A DNA stretch of 32,126 nt from Saksenaea vasiformis B4078 (GCA_000697055.1 JNDT01001405.1:1-32126), one strand, 5' to 3'; positions 18,655 through 29,990 are shown, counted from the first letter of the stretch. Translations and numbers: made by a program. Notes: generated by a model not told the origin, from the sequence alone.

Positions 18655-18810
18655 ACAAATTGTTATGCTATCTATATACATTTCGCGTCCATCGATGGGG
18701 CCGCGTTGATGTAAGTAGTGTATGAATTTGTTGCCAACTTATGTATTAACGAACGCACACTTGATCCTTTTCTTAGCGTAAAAGTGGCTTCTCATGGACG
18801 CAAAATTATA
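18655..18810 (+). repeat. Dispersed repeat R1, copy b
   Basis: Shared with the 29120-29320 copy: GCGTCCATCGA, TTGATGTAAGTA, TTTGTTGCCAA, CTTAGCGTAAAA and TCATGGACGCA. The layout is a coding-like arm, an intron-like spacer bounded by GTAAGTA and TTAG, and a second arm complementary to the first. Confidence 0.6.
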
Positions 18811-18955
18811 TAGATTAGCGTAAAAAGTTGTTCAATAATAAAAAGTATAGCAAGGCACGGATAAAGGAAGAGAGATGTAAATGCAAAGGTTTGGTTAAAT
18901 GCGGCAGGATGGTACAATTAGAAATATAAATAGGAAGGAAAGGAGGATGCAAATT

Positions 18956-20839
18956 TCATGACAGTTGGGGATCAAATGACGATACACTTTCACGTCTGGG
19001 AGGAGGAGGAAAGAAATTGTTTGTGAAACCGAAGGCACCATTTGTTGGAGGAGGTGGATTGTTGTTATTGTTATTATTGTTCTGACGCACACCCTACAGC
19101 GTTTCATGTCAGCTCAATCAATCACATGTTTGATTCCACCTCTTTTGTCTTACCAGAGGGTTCTTGCTGAAAGAGAGACGGATGCCGCCTTTGACAGAAT
19201 TGCTCAGAGGATTTCCGTTGAGTTCTTGTAACGCTTGTGTTGCACATGAAACGTCCTCAAATTCGACGAAACACATTGGGCCGTTGGATTTGTTACGGAA
19301 GGAGAGTCGTTTGTAACCCACCGATTTGCTGAACAAGGCTTTGAGCTCGTCTTCGTTTGTATTGGGCGGTAAGTTGCCGACATACAGTGTATTGCATGGC
19401 GGGTTCTGGTCGGCGGGGGTGGTGCTTCCGATGGAACCGAAAGTACGGTACGTCGGAGATGTCACACCGGGCGAGGTCAAACCACTTGCGCTGTTCGCCG
19501 TGGATGTCTTGATAGCCAAACCTCTTAGACGTGAGTTGAGCGAAAGATCGTCGTCTTCTTTTCTTGGATCCGTGCTCTCTTCCAAGACGCTAGTCAAACC
19601 TGTGCTGGTGGTGGAGAAATTTGGGGGGTTTGGAGTAGCTGAATTTGGTTTGAAATGACTGTGGAATCCACGGTCAGTCTTTAGGGGGGTCGATTTTGAA
19701 AGATAATTCAATGGAGTATCATTTTCCAGATCAAAAATGTTTTTGGCACTGAAACGATGGTTGAAGCCAGGAAGACGTGAAGAGGAAGATGGCATGACAT
19801 TGAAGATATCGCCAACGGAGCCGGTTCTTTCAAACGATTGGGCGCGTGAAGAAAAAGCCGATTCGGCAAAACTGCCCGTTGGTGAGAATAGATCGGGGTA
19901 AAAGTCGGGAAAAGAAAAGTCATTGCTGGGGGTTGCCATATCATTGGGAAGTGCTGGGACAGAATAAAATGCTTCGTAAGCAGCGTGATTGGATGTGAGG
20001 GGAAAAGGATATCTTTTCGACGTTTGAATAGGATAGGAGTTTGTAGGTGTAGGTACGACAGAAGATGTTGATTGAGATGGCTGTTGCGTTGACGATGGTT
20101 GTTGTTGTTGCTGCTGCTGTTGTTGATGCTGCTGATACAAATGATGTGCTTGTTGTAGTTGTGATGGTGGTTGCTGTGGTTGTTGTTGTGATGGTTGCTG
20201 TGGTTGTTGTGGTTGTGATTGCTGTGGTTGCGAGTGTGGTTGCTGTTGTGGTTGTTGTAGTTGTTGTTGTTGCTGTTGCTGTAGTTGTTGCTGTTGTTGT
20301 TCACTTGATAATCCACGTTTTGTATGTAAATTCTTTTTCGCCATTTCCGCTTTTAACATGGAACCCTTTTCTGCATCCACTTTACGTCCATTCAAAGTAT
20401 CTCGAGCTGCCAAGGCTTCCAAGCGTGTACGAAACTTGGCAAAGCCAATCTAAAAAGTTCAACGTGAGTGGGACATGTGGCTATATATATATATATAAAA
20501 GATTGGATCGGATCTCACAGTCTGTTTTCTCGAATTATTTGGATTATTCATATTAGGGTCTTCTTCTTGATCTTTACTGGGGACCTTGAGAGTCGCAGCT
20601 TCAAAGCCAGGGGAGAATATGAACATGTTTTGAAATTCACGTTCTTGCATATCGTCAGGAAAACCGACGACAAATATGGTTGAAATTTCTTCGGTTGTTG
20701 TGGTAGCACCATTTGTTGTCAAGGTAAGAGGATTGGTAGGTTGTAATGGTTGAACATAAGTGGCACCTTGATTAGTTGAGTTAGGAGCGGAAGTAACATT
20801 AGCCATCATGTAGAAACCATGAGAAGCACCAGGCGGCAT
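18956..20839 (-). CDS. Whi3/Scw1-type RNA-binding protein with two RRMs and a polyglutamine region
   Basis: Exons 20839-20519, 20449-19154 and 19093-18956 join in phase 0, giving about 584 residues. RRM1 starts at [20 protein letters not shown] and continues across intron 1 into [21 protein letters not shown] Gln/Pro-rich low-complexity region follows (about residues 150-220, with runs of 7-9 Gln). A Ser-rich linker leads to RRM2 near the C-terminus ([20 protein letters not shown] and [20 protein letters not shown]). The [15 protein letters not shown] ending is typical of the Whi3/Scw1 family. The tail is Asn-rich. Relatives bind mRNAs controlling cell cycle, septation and polarity, and polyQ drives condensate formation in some fungi; both are family knowledge. 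The start is uncertain: the frame is open about 18 codons above the ATG at 20839 and preceded by a possible acceptor, so a short upstream exon may exist. Intron 1 holds a TA microsatellite. Confidence 0.85.
20482..20497 (+). repeat. (TA)8 microsatellite in an intron
   Basis: A short TATATA run lies inside intron 1 of the RRM protein gene. Confidence 0.85.
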
Positions 20840-20939
20840 AGGCGGAAGTCGGAGGTTGCCCAAAGTGGGTGAAGGAGGTTGAAAGGATGTCACTGTTAAT
20901 AATGCTTGTTTATAAAAAGGGAAGGAAAAAGAAAAAACG

Positions 20940-23000
20940 ATTTTTTTTTCTTTTTTAGCTGGAAGAAGAAGAAAAACCGCAGATAGAAAAAAATTTTTTT
21001 TTTTTTTTTACCTACTTCATCTTTTTCCTGGGTATCAAAAATAAAAAAAAATATTCTCTATGTATATGTCATCTGTGTAACATCCGTTACTCGCCAAGTC
21101 GTTGCAGGTTAGCTCATCATCATCATCATACGTCATGATCCTTTCAAGACGCACCTGATCTTCCTGCACTCAGCGGAATGTCAATTCTTCCTCTTTCTCT
21201 TTTATATGTACGTGTGTGTGCGGGGTAGTTGTGTCACACAAAGTCTTTTTCTCTTTCTACTATCTTTATCAGAATGGATTGTAACTCATTGTTAATCTTC
21301 TTTATGACCAAATTCATGGAAAGCGTTATCTACGAAATAGTAAATCATGATAGCTGGCCTTGGCGAAGAACAGGCAAAACCGATGCTCTAAAATGCAGTT
21401 CTCATGCATACTCATCATAGCTACTAAAACCTGAGAGACATGGTGTACTCTTTCTTATGTCCGAGACCCGGATAACCGTGAAAGACATCGTATTCAGGTT
21501 TTATACAGGTTGTTTTACTATAAATATTAAACATTTTTCTTTCTATTCCGAGTTGGTTAAAGTGAAACTTGTTCATGTAGCAGTAACAAAAAGGAGAGCA
21601 AACGTATTTGTCCATCGGGTTGCTCTTCATTTTTAATCTATCCCAATAATGATAACGAAACAGCAAAAGAAAAAAGAGAAACGGCGAATAACAGATGAAA
21701 AGCTGTTATCAACGTATAAAAGAAATGTAACATACCATGAATAGACCATGAAATACTCCTTTTCATTCATTTGTTCGGGTAGGTTTCGTTGAATACCAGG
21801 ATTGTCGAAATACCCAACGGCAAAAAGCCAGGGGCATACCTTCTTCTCAGGGATTACTGGACTTTGTATCTAATTCCATTTCTTTGAAGGCATTCTACGT
21901 TAACTTCAAGAGAACTCTGTATCGGAAATGGGAATCTTCTATTTTTTTTTTTTTTGGTGTCAGTAGAGTGCTGAGATTTTCGCGTTATCTTTAGTTCATG
22001 CTACGTTCGGATAAAAAAGACACGGTTCTAATTTCTGACACAAAAGGTATGTCAGAGGTAGAATTCCTGGTCTGACACAAAGGCGGTTTCAGATAACGTT
22101 GGGAATCTGATGGATAAGGGGAAGAGACAGACCCTTCTTGTGGCTATGTGTCGTACGACTACACCTTCGGTATGTGCCTCGACCGAACATATGTACCGAA
22201 TCATCCATGTCCTTGTGTCTATCGCGTAGCTTGCAGTGTGCTTTCTCGAAGCGTCTCGGCTGGATTAACACTCTTTATCCACCATTGAAGTAGATGCTGT
22301 TGCATTCAGTATTCCTCGCTTACCATACTAGGTCACGCAAGCTACATCAGTCCGTGCTCTCTGTCATCGCTAAACTCAAACGTGGCTAATCTCTTGAAAG
22401 TTATGATCAAGCCAAGTACGGTAGTTCGATGTCATTGAAAGATTGGCAACACCCCTCGGAGGCAAGCAAGATGCCATCTAGATATCATTCCATTTACTAA
22501 CATGAATGCTACTCTAATCTATCGGGGATTCAGTTCATGTAAGTAAAAACTTATGTATAAATGACTGCATATTCAATTTTTCCTTAGCGAAAACTTGGTG
22601 CCTTTGTGGATGCAGATTCATTTAGAGTGTGCACAAACCCGTCCAATAGACAGTACATCGATAACTATTTCACCAAAAGTTGATTTATCCGAATTTTTCA
22701 TGGGATACCCTAAAATTCCTTTTGACTTCCATGTGTAAGTTTGTTCCGTTGATGTTTGAACCAATCCTCTATTGTAGGTGGACGGAAAAAATAGCTATGC
22801 TTTATAAAAATTATCTAAATGTATCCTTTATCAATCACCTCCCCCATTCTCGTTCCCTTGTCAGCTTCTTCTTTCTCTTCTCTTCTCTCGCTCTTTTTTT
22901 TTTTTTCCTTTTTTCTTTTACTTCTTCGCGTGCGCACGTACGTTTTCTTCCTTTTCTTGTTTTATCCCATCTCTGTATACGCGCGCGTGTACGTCCGAGT
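20940..23000. other. Intergenic region upstream of the RRM and ankyrin genes
   Basis: There are A/T homopolymers at 20937-21060 (probable promoter and 5' UTR of the RRM gene), CAT repeats at 21116-21129, two copies of TCTGACACAAA (22034 and 22071 region), R1 copy c and a CT/T-rich tract before the ankyrin gene. A minus-strand frame at 21666-21424 has no recognisable identity. I see no other supported gene. Confidence 0.45.
22535..22740 (+). repeat. Dispersed repeat R1, copy c, with coding-like continuation
   Basis: GTAAGTA and TTAGCGAAAACTTGG bound the intron-like spacer, then the R1 arm reads LVPLWMQIHLECA. The frame continues as DSTSITISPKVDLSEFF and MGYPKIPFDFHV up to GTGTAAG (about 22735). 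This shows that R1 was an exon boundary in a protein-coding family. The inverted first arm is missing in this copy. Confidence 0.45.
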
Positions 23001-23082
23001 GCGTACCTGTGCTTTAACCGTTTGAGTGCGTGTGTCTTCTTTCATTTGCATATGTGTGTCAGTTTATGTTTCTACGTGTGCA

Positions 23083-24216
23083 ATGCCATCTTTACTTTTA
23101 CGTGCCTTTACTCCATTTACTTCACATAAATATCCGACGCCGTCCATACGCGATGTCGATCCTCAACAAGTTGTCATGGTTCCCATGACAAAACCAGACA
23201 TCTCTATTTGGCGAGCCGCCGAAAAAGGTGATCTAGATGCGATCCAGTACTATATCCAGCAAACACCGGATCCCTCAACACTCCTAAACACGCGTGATCC
23301 TCATACGGAATGTACTTTATTACATTTGGTGGTATCTCATAATCGTGATCCCTTGCCACTCTTACAACTTTTACTCGAACATGGCGCCGACCCTACAGCT
23401 ACAAACGTTTACAATGTCCAAGCTATCCATACGCTTTCATTACATAGCACATCCCCTCTTGCTTCCATTCAACTTCTGCTAGATTACGACGCTGATCCAA
23501 ATGCCTGCGATGGAGACGGATGGACTCCGTTGCATTATGCCGCTCGCTTCTGTCGTACACCTGAACCTGTACTTCAACTCTTGGTGGAACGTGGTGCAGA
23601 CATTAATGCAAGAGACACGAACGCCAAAACAGCCATCTTCGGTCTGCTGGCCAATGGGGATCATGTTTCAGCGTTTGACTGGTGCATCCATGTAGCCAAG
23701 GCCAATCTGGCCATCAAAGGCGAATTTCTTCATCAACGTACACGACGGACCATCCAAGGGACCATCGTGATGCAGGCAGCAAAATACAGACGCCTCGAAT
23801 GTCTCAAAGTCCTCTTCAAATCATCCGTTGCACTCGCTGCTTTACGATCTGTTTTAACAAAGGAGGAGCTTGGGTACTGTATTGACCAGATTCGTGGTGA
23901 CATGGAAAAAGAACAAGCGAAATCAGCAGTTGACCTCACAGACGTACCACAAGAGAATGCAAAATGTGCCAAGTTGGAACAGATACTGGATATTTTGCAA
24001 AAGATGATTCCTTTGCTAGAGACGGAGAACACGCCTGGCAGAGGGCAAATTGTGCGGCGACACACGACGTTATTACTTCGTGCAAGCTTACGGAAACGTA
24101 GACCACGATCACCCTGCACTACAGTTCCTGAAAGGGAAAATGGACGTCTCGGTATACTGAAACGAATGAGTAATTTGTTCTCACGACATAGAGAAAGAAC
24201 AGAAGAAGTCGTTTAG
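23083..24216 (+). CDS. Ankyrin-repeat protein
   Basis: This single-exon gene encodes 377 residues from the ATG at 23083; a second in-frame ATG at 23176 would remove 31 residues and lies closer to the conserved part. At least four ankyrin repeats are visible: IWRAAEKGDLDAIQYYIQ, TLLHLVVSHNRDPLPLLQLL then EHGADPTA, AIHTLSLHSTSPLASIQLLL, and GWTPLHYAARFCRTPEPVLQ then VERGADINARD. The C-terminal half is helical and ends in a strongly basic tail (LRKRRPRSP), possibly nuclear targeting. Ankyrin repeats mediate protein contacts, so partner and pathway cannot be read from the sequence. A CT- and T-rich stretch (22860-22925) upstream fits a fungal promoter. It converges on the 5-aminolevulinate synthase gene with 344 bp between stops. 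Confidence 0.85.
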   Translation: MPSLLLRAFTPFTSHKYPTPSIRDVDPQQVVMVPMTKPDISIWRAAEKGDLDAIQYYIQQTPDPSTLLNTRDPHTECTLLHLVVSHNRDPLPLLQLLLEHGADPTATNVYNVQAIHTLSLHSTSPLASIQLLLDYDADPNACDGDGWTPLHYAARFCRTPEPVLQLLVERGADINARDTNAKTAIFGLLANGDHVSAFDWCIHVAKANLAIKGEFLHQRTRRTIQGTIVMQAAKYRRLECLKVLFKSSVALAALRSVLTKEELGYCIDQIRGDMEKEQAKSAVDLTDVPQENAKCAKLEQILDILQKMIPLLETENTPGRGQIVRRHTTLLLRASLRKRRPRSPCTTVPERENGRLGILKRMSNLFSRHRERTEEVV

Positions 24217-24560
24217 AACAGACTTTAGTTTTGTTAATTTTCTTTTCTTCGGGCATCGATAACATGGCATTTTTTTTTCTCTATGCTTTTAACAATTTGG
24301 TTTTTCTTTTCTTTTTTGGCGCATAGATGTTTGGTTCCGTTCTTTGTCTGCATGCATGCACATGCAATTTTCACGCGCTTATATTGCAGACATTTGTTCC
24401 CGTGAACAAATTGAACATCATCAATTGGGGTGTGGGGAATGTTGACTTTCAAAATGAATGATCATTTTTAAAAGAACGAATCTCAAATCAAAAATAAGGG
24501 CACAGATCAAAAAAATAAAAGCTTATATTTCTTTTCTTTGACAACAACAAATGAGTCATC
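24217..24560. other. Convergent 3' flank between ankyrin and 5-aminolevulinate synthase genes
   Basis: T-rich sequence with no gene. It should hold both polyadenylation regions; AATAAAAG at 24514-24521 and a TTTGTTAATTTTC stretch after the ankyrin stop are candidates only. Confidence 0.4.
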
Positions 24561-26352
24561 TTAAATCGATGTGTTTCTGGCAGCCATTTTATCCTCCGCC
24601 ATCTTATCCAAACCGAGTTGCTTGTCAGTCCACATGGGCGTGGGAACCGGCGTGTCCGTCACACCAACACCAGCGCAACCACCTTGAGCGACCCAGTCGT
24701 TGACGCGTTTGAAACCATAGCGCGACCAGATGGTTTCGAGTGACTGAACAAGTTGACCAATCATTTGATCGTTGTGACCTGGGGTAGGCGTAATGCGGAG
24801 ACGCTCCTCACCACGAGGTACAGTGGGATAGTTGATGCTTTGGACATAGATTTTGTGCTCAGCCAACAGTTCATCCGAAGCAAGCTTAGCAGCAGCGGCA
24901 TCACCCAAAAGAACAGGGACAATGTGAGATGGGTTAGGGACCACGGGGATACCAAGATCTGCAAGCTGAGACTTCACCACGCGGGTGTTGATCTGCTGCA
25001 TTTGACGTTCGGCAGAAGATTTCTTCAGATACTTGACAGATTCCAAGGCACCAGATACCACTGCAGGAGGCAGGGAAGTTGTAAAGATAAAACCAGGGGC
25101 GTAGGAACGGATCATATCCACCAAAGAGGCAGAGGCAGCGATATAACCGCCAACCACGCCATAAGCTTTTCCAAGTGTACCAGTGACGATATCAATCTCA
25201 TCCATAATACTACCATTGCCCATGACTGGTTGCGTAGCGTTCAAGTCGTAATCAAGATGTTCGGCAACACCAGCACCTCTCGGGCCGTACATACCCACTG
25301 CATGGACTTCATCTAAAAAGGTCAATGCTCCGTATTTCTTTGCCAGAGCAACAATTTCGTGGATAGGGCCAATCGAACCACACATAGAATAGACGGATTC
25401 AAAAGCAATAATCTTGGGTACAGAAGGATCCACGGATTGCAAAAGTTGTTCGAGATGCTCCATATCATTATGTCGGAAAATCTTCTTTTGCGCATTGGAG
25501 TGGCGAATGCCTTGGATCATGGAGGCATGGTTAAGTGCATCCGAAAAGATGACACATCCCGGCAATTTACCCGCCAAAGTTGACAAGGTAGCGTCATTGG
25601 CAACATAACAGGAGGAGAAAACAAGAGCCCCTTCTTTGTGATGCAAATCAGCCAATTCAGACTCCAATCGAAGATGCAGATCGGCATTGCCTGCGATGTT
25701 ACGCGTACCACCGGCACCAGCACCGTAACGATCCAATGTACGTCTAATAAAAATTATTTCAGAATTAGAACTCGGCTGTTTTTTCTTTTTTCTTTTTTTA
25801 AACAAACATACTTCATCGTTTCCGTCAAAACAGGATTTCTTCCCATACCCAAATAATCATTTGCACACCAGACAGTAACTTCATCTTCAGCACGAGCGGT
25901 GTGAGCACGAGGGAATTTTTGAGCCAAACGATTGATGTTGTTAAAATAACGATAACTCTTGTCTTGATGTTTCTTATCAAGTTCACGTTGATAAAAAGCT
26001 TCATAATCAAAAGGTTTAGCATTTGTGTGATGCGACACAGGCGATTCCTTGATGACTAATAAACACACGTGTAAGTGTTATAAGGTTGATAAAATAAAAT
26101 AAGGAATAAGTTACCAGTGCCTTGCACAGAAGAGGCGTTTACTGGGGTAGAGGGTTTTTGTGCAACAGAACGAGTAGTTGAGATGTCGCGTGTCTTAACC
26201 GAGATGGCCTTGCTCATGACGGGGCATTGCTTAGCCTTCTTCAAGAGAGGGTTACCGGCTGTACCAATAGTAGATAGTCTACGTAAGGAAGCAGCCGAAG
26301 CCACATGAATAAAAGGACACGACTTTTTCGCTTGGGCAAGAGCAACCTCCAT
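24561..26352 (-). CDS. hem1: 5-aminolevulinate synthase, mitochondrial
   Basis: Exons 26352-26115, 26055-25812 and 25743-24561 join in frame, giving 554 residues, a normal length for this family. The enzyme condenses glycine and succinyl-CoA to 5-aminolevulinate in the mitochondrial matrix, the first committed step of heme synthesis, and needs pyridoxal phosphate. Visible core motifs are [68 protein letters not shown], the PLP-lysine motif [14 protein letters not shown] (about residue 350), and [15 protein letters not shown]. The N-terminal presequence is basic, Ser/Ala-rich and holds two Cys-Pro motifs, KKSCPF (Cys12) and KQCPVM (Cys43), of the heme-regulatory type that blocks import or promotes degradation when heme is plentiful. 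Start chosen as the first ATG before the presequence. The symbol follows yeast usage. Confidence 0.95.
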
Positions 26353-27282
26353 AGGACAGGTAGAGATAGAGAGAGAAGGGGGTGGTTGTGGTTTAAAGGA
26401 AGAAAAATGTAAGGGAAACAAAAGGTAACAAAAATTAGAAAAGAAAATTTTTTTTAATTCCCAGTGGCCCGGTAAAACCATTTCCTGATATTCGGGTGCC
26501 ACAGAGAGATCAATCCTCTGACTCAGTCCATCTGACATTGAATTACACACATTCTCCCGAAATGATGACTATTCAGCATCTCTAAGGTCATCTGGAACAT
26601 TAAATAAAATCATCACAGACTTAAAAGTGTTAATACTATTATCTTGAATGAATCGGACCATTCTTTGTCGCTTACACATAATAAGCTTGTCCGCTTTTAT
26701 AACTACATCATCCAAGTTCCTAGTCTAGTTTCATCGGATAAACTGCAAATCAAATCTGATTTTGGATTATCGATCTAATGATTTGTTCATAAACGAAAGT
26801 CGCAGGCTCTGAAGAGCAAAGTGGGAACAAACTGATATGGGTCTGTTGACCAAGAACGAAAATTCGCGCAATTTGGAGGGACGGAGTGATGAAACGAGAA
26901 TGGGACGTGGTGAGATGGTGAAGGAGCACAGGAGCACAGGAGCGGAAGGATCGGGAGCTTCAAGTGTCCATTCTTTTTGCTGCGACGTACTGATGCAGTG
27001 GTTGGCGTAAAGAAAATATTATGCTGACAATGACTAGGCTCTTGAGACGCATCTGACATATCAATGACCCGTTGCATATGCTATTCTCGGTGCCGTTGTT
27101 GCAATGCTGCATCTCCTGCCTTACCAATCTCCATAACATAATGCTAATATTTTCGGTTAGTCATTGGTTTCTCTCAATATCCACCGGTGTCATCACCCAT
27201 TCACTCTTCTTTTTTTTTTTTTTCCTCGACAAGTACGTTATATGCAAACAATAATTGTAAAGTCGATTCAACGTTCGTAAAA

Positions 27283-27640
27283 TCATCGATCGCCGTCGGA
27301 ATTGTCAATACATCCACTTTCTTTTGCTATATATGCACCTACGTGTGCCAGCAAACAGTATATATAGCCGGCATTCCCTATGCCACAAACATAAAAGAAT
27401 GAGTGATCAATGAAATAATACATTGTTTCGGAGTCACGATCAACCAAGAGCATACCTAGCCAATCCGTGGAAACCACCGCACGCAAGCCCGTCTTCAAAG
27501 CACGTAAACAATTGAGGATGGCACTACTCACCCGCAGGTTCTTGCATTGTTGGGATAGGGCACCAGGTGCGGACACAGAAGGCTTCTTGAATTCCTTGCT
27601 AGATAGTTCCAGCCCCTTGCCTTCCTTGCCGTCGTGAACG
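27283..27640 (-). pseudogene. Possible coding fragment of unknown identity
   Basis: The minus-strand frame reads LELSSKEFKKPSVSAPGAL and SQQCKNLR, then a GTGAGTAG donor-like site. If read through, it continues VSSAILNCLRALKTGLRAVV and STDWLGMLLVDRD. The composition is protein-like, but no ATG-started complete gene or known domain is evident. It could be a fragment or a missed short gene. Confidence 0.25.
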
Positions 27641-28050
27641 CTGTTATTTTATGGGAGAAGTTCTTATATAACTTTCAGCGTTATGACAGAACGTGATGAG
27701 TGAGAAAGGAAACAAGAAGAGTTTAACTCAATTATTCAAGTTTTGGGTTATAAGAGATCCGAGTTTTAGACTGTTTTCGGAAATTCAGATTCGATTGAGT
27801 GGGAGCACCACGTGTCCGTTTTTAGTCAAACATCAAGACTTAATGTGTATTTATCGTCTCTGATAAATACGTAAAGTCATTGATAAACAAGACTCGCGAG
27901 ATTCTATTTGATAAAGGAATCCGACCGTTAGTTAGATCGTGTTTAAGATTACCTGTGATTTCGTATTGGATCGTCAAATGGAAATGTATGTGAGATATAG
28001 GTATTTCTCTAGTGATCAGCGAGTTGGATCAGGAGAAATAAGATCCCGGT

Positions 28051-28076
28051 GAAAAGAAAAGAAAAGAAAAGAAAAG
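28051..28076 (+). repeat. (GAAAA)5 microsatellite
   Basis: Five tandem GAAAA units, followed by further GA-rich sequence. Confidence 0.9.
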
Positions 28077-28499
28077 AATAAAGAAGAAGAGAATCAGAGG
28101 ATTCGGGTTAATGATGGTTTCTTTTAAGAGTGACCAACGGAGATATAGCGAATAGGCAGGTATGATAGGATAGAAAACCTTTAGGAGAAGCCTTGAGATG
28201 ATCGCTTGAGAGGCACTATATAGCCTCAGAATAGTTTGTATTTAAGCTGCGAAAATTTGATTAGCTTTCAAATAACCTTCAAATAACCTGTCGCTTTATT
28301 GACAAAAAGCTGGGTTACTTATGCAAAATTTATCGATACAAAAAGGGAAATACTATTCTGAAGCGGCATAAGTTGCTTGACTCATCGATGCAGTAAGCAA
28401 AGCTTAATTCTGACTTGTGTATGACTGTAGGGCACCTCGCGTGTGTGAGGCCACTATGGACCGCAAAAAACGCTCCGTATGGCAAAGTTGTGCCAATCT

Positions 28500-29043
28500 A
28501 CTTGGAAGTATTCTTGTGTTCCAGTTTCGGCCAAGGAATCTACTGTTGTCTCATTGAGAATACTGTAGTAGTTGGACCATGAGCGTGAAAATGACCATGG
28601 GATGACGTCCTGAGTGAACGCAGGCGGCGTCAGGTAGGGTCATTGACACCTATATTGAACCTCTGTCAGTAGCGTTGTCGCCAAAGTAGATTTCCATGAA
28701 ACGGCTTGTTGCTGGTGGGGTCGCTTTTCCATCATTGGATAAAAATTCCATGGCCTCGTTTCTTGTAACAAGATCGCCACATGACCTGGGATGGATTGAG
28801 CGAGCATGATGCCATGAAAAATCAGAGCCCCTCTCTTCACGGTATCTCGAGTTTTTGTGTGTCCTTTTTCTGGTACTGCTGATAGCCGCTCAAATTCAGG
28901 AGACTTTCCAAGACCCCTCTATCGTCTTCACTCATGTCGACGTGGACAGTATAGTGCCCGTCTGTATGGTAGACATTTACCTCGTCATCTTCATAGAAGA
29001 ACTGGCTCACTTTGACATAGTATTTTCTTACAGGGGCGACCAC
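28500..29043 (-). pseudogene. Unidentified decayed ORF next to R1 copy d
   Basis: The first block (29043-28837) reads APVRKYYVKVSQFFYEDDEV and SEDDRGVLESLLNLSGYQQ and ends in a stop. After frame changes, another block (about 28800-28675) reads DLVTRNEAMEFLSNDGKAT and SRFMEIYFGDNATDRGS, again ended by a stop. A third stretch reads HSGRHPMVIFTLMVQLLQYS. The blocks look like parts of one broken protein. I do not recognise the family. Confidence 0.3.
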
Positions 29044-29119
29044 AGGATGCAGGCATTGGGCGATTAATTTTCTTATCTTCGAGAGACTTGTTTTAGCTGC
29101 TTGTTGAACAATTCTTTAC

Positions 29120-29320
29120 GCACTCTAAATAAGTTATGCGTCCATGAAGAGTCAAGTTTGCGCTGAGAGAAAATAAACTATACGATCATTAGTTAATGAA
29201 TTGGCAACAAAATCATATGGTTACTTACACCAACTTGGCCCTCGATGGACGCATAGTTTACTGGAGCAGCATAAAAAATCATTCACAGTTAGTAAATGGA
29301 AGATACTTTGGTATCTTTTT
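29120..29320 (-). repeat. Dispersed repeat R1, copy d, with 33-nt inverted arms
   Basis: Arms at 29130-29162 and 29228-29260 are inverted copies of each other (25 of 33 matches, including TATGCGTCCAT), separated by a 65-nt AT-rich spacer. The spacer looks like an intron on the minus strand (GTAAGTA ... CTCAG). The second arm reads ANLTLHGRITYLECV. The similarity to copy a extends beyond the arms to about 29320. Confidence 0.65.
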
Positions 29321-29339
29321 ACTTATCAAACTGTAATCC

Positions 29340-29700
29340 TGCATAGTTACAGAGATCTGCCCCGCACCCTGTCTGGATGGGAGCAACGTTGGGAGGAGTC
29401 GGCATAAGGACCAGTGGTAAAACGTCGCAGAGGACTTGAAACGGTGTAGCATCCGGCGAGGTTCTGTTGCAGAAGTTAGATAACGCAGCGTGCGATAAGA
29501 ATTACTCACCTGGTAGTGAGACGGTTCGAGGCAGGGGTCATGCACGTTAAAACAGTAGATAAAAAGTCATGGATGATCCTGTATGTGTTTGAATTGACAT
29601 CCTTATTGGGAATGTTTTTGGAAGAACAGAGTCAAAGAAAAAAAAAAAAGAAGGAAATTCATGCGTCCCTTTAAATACGGATCATTTTGGGCGGCACCTG
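29340..29700 (+). repeat. Dispersed repeat R2, copy b
   Basis: Same-orientation partner of the copy at 17423-17850. Both have AGGACCAG, AGAGGACTTGAA, the GGTCATGCA block, AATTGACATCCTTA and the A-run. It ends with CATGCGTCCCTTTAAATACG, also found inverted at about 18400-18424. Confidence 0.5.
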
Positions 29701-29990
29701 TCCTTATCGTGAGACAATTTTTACTACTTTCCGATGGGATATTGAGAAATCCACCACTAGTACAATGAAGACTCCAATGCAGGTCTCAGAACATTGAGGC
29801 GCGAACTGCTCCTTGAATCAACGCAAAATGAACCACCTTTCAGGGCCAAGACGTTTCACTTTCCAGCGCAAAATCTATTCAACTTGAACGTAATGTAACA
29901 TTTATTTGCTGCAAACGCTTATTCAAAATTCAGTATATTATAGGGAGAAAGAAAGTTGTTATATAAATTCCCTCCTTGGGCGACTTGAAT

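Larger units (their letters stand above)
16995..18955. other. Repeat-rich intergenic region
   Basis: Between the start of the phosphodiesterase gene and the end of the RRM gene I find repeats rather than a gene: a CT microsatellite, R2 copies, a 39-bp minisatellite and R1 copy b, each listed separately. Confidence 0.5.
26353..28499. other. Upstream region of 5-aminolevulinate synthase and AT-rich gap
   Basis: Apart from the promoter-proximal sequence and a possible coding fragment near 27283-27640, I see nothing firm. There is a GAAAA repeat at 28051-28076. Confidence 0.45.

Noticed and set aside
20065..20556. Long plus-strand frame encoding mostly valine
   Set aside because: It is the antisense shadow of the CAA/CAG glutamine tract of the minus-strand RRM gene.
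22819..23082. N-terminal extension of the ankyrin protein upstream of 23083
   Set aside because: Upstream codons come from CT/GT-rich promoter-like sequence and start at a GTG; the ATGs at 23083 or 23176 are more likely.
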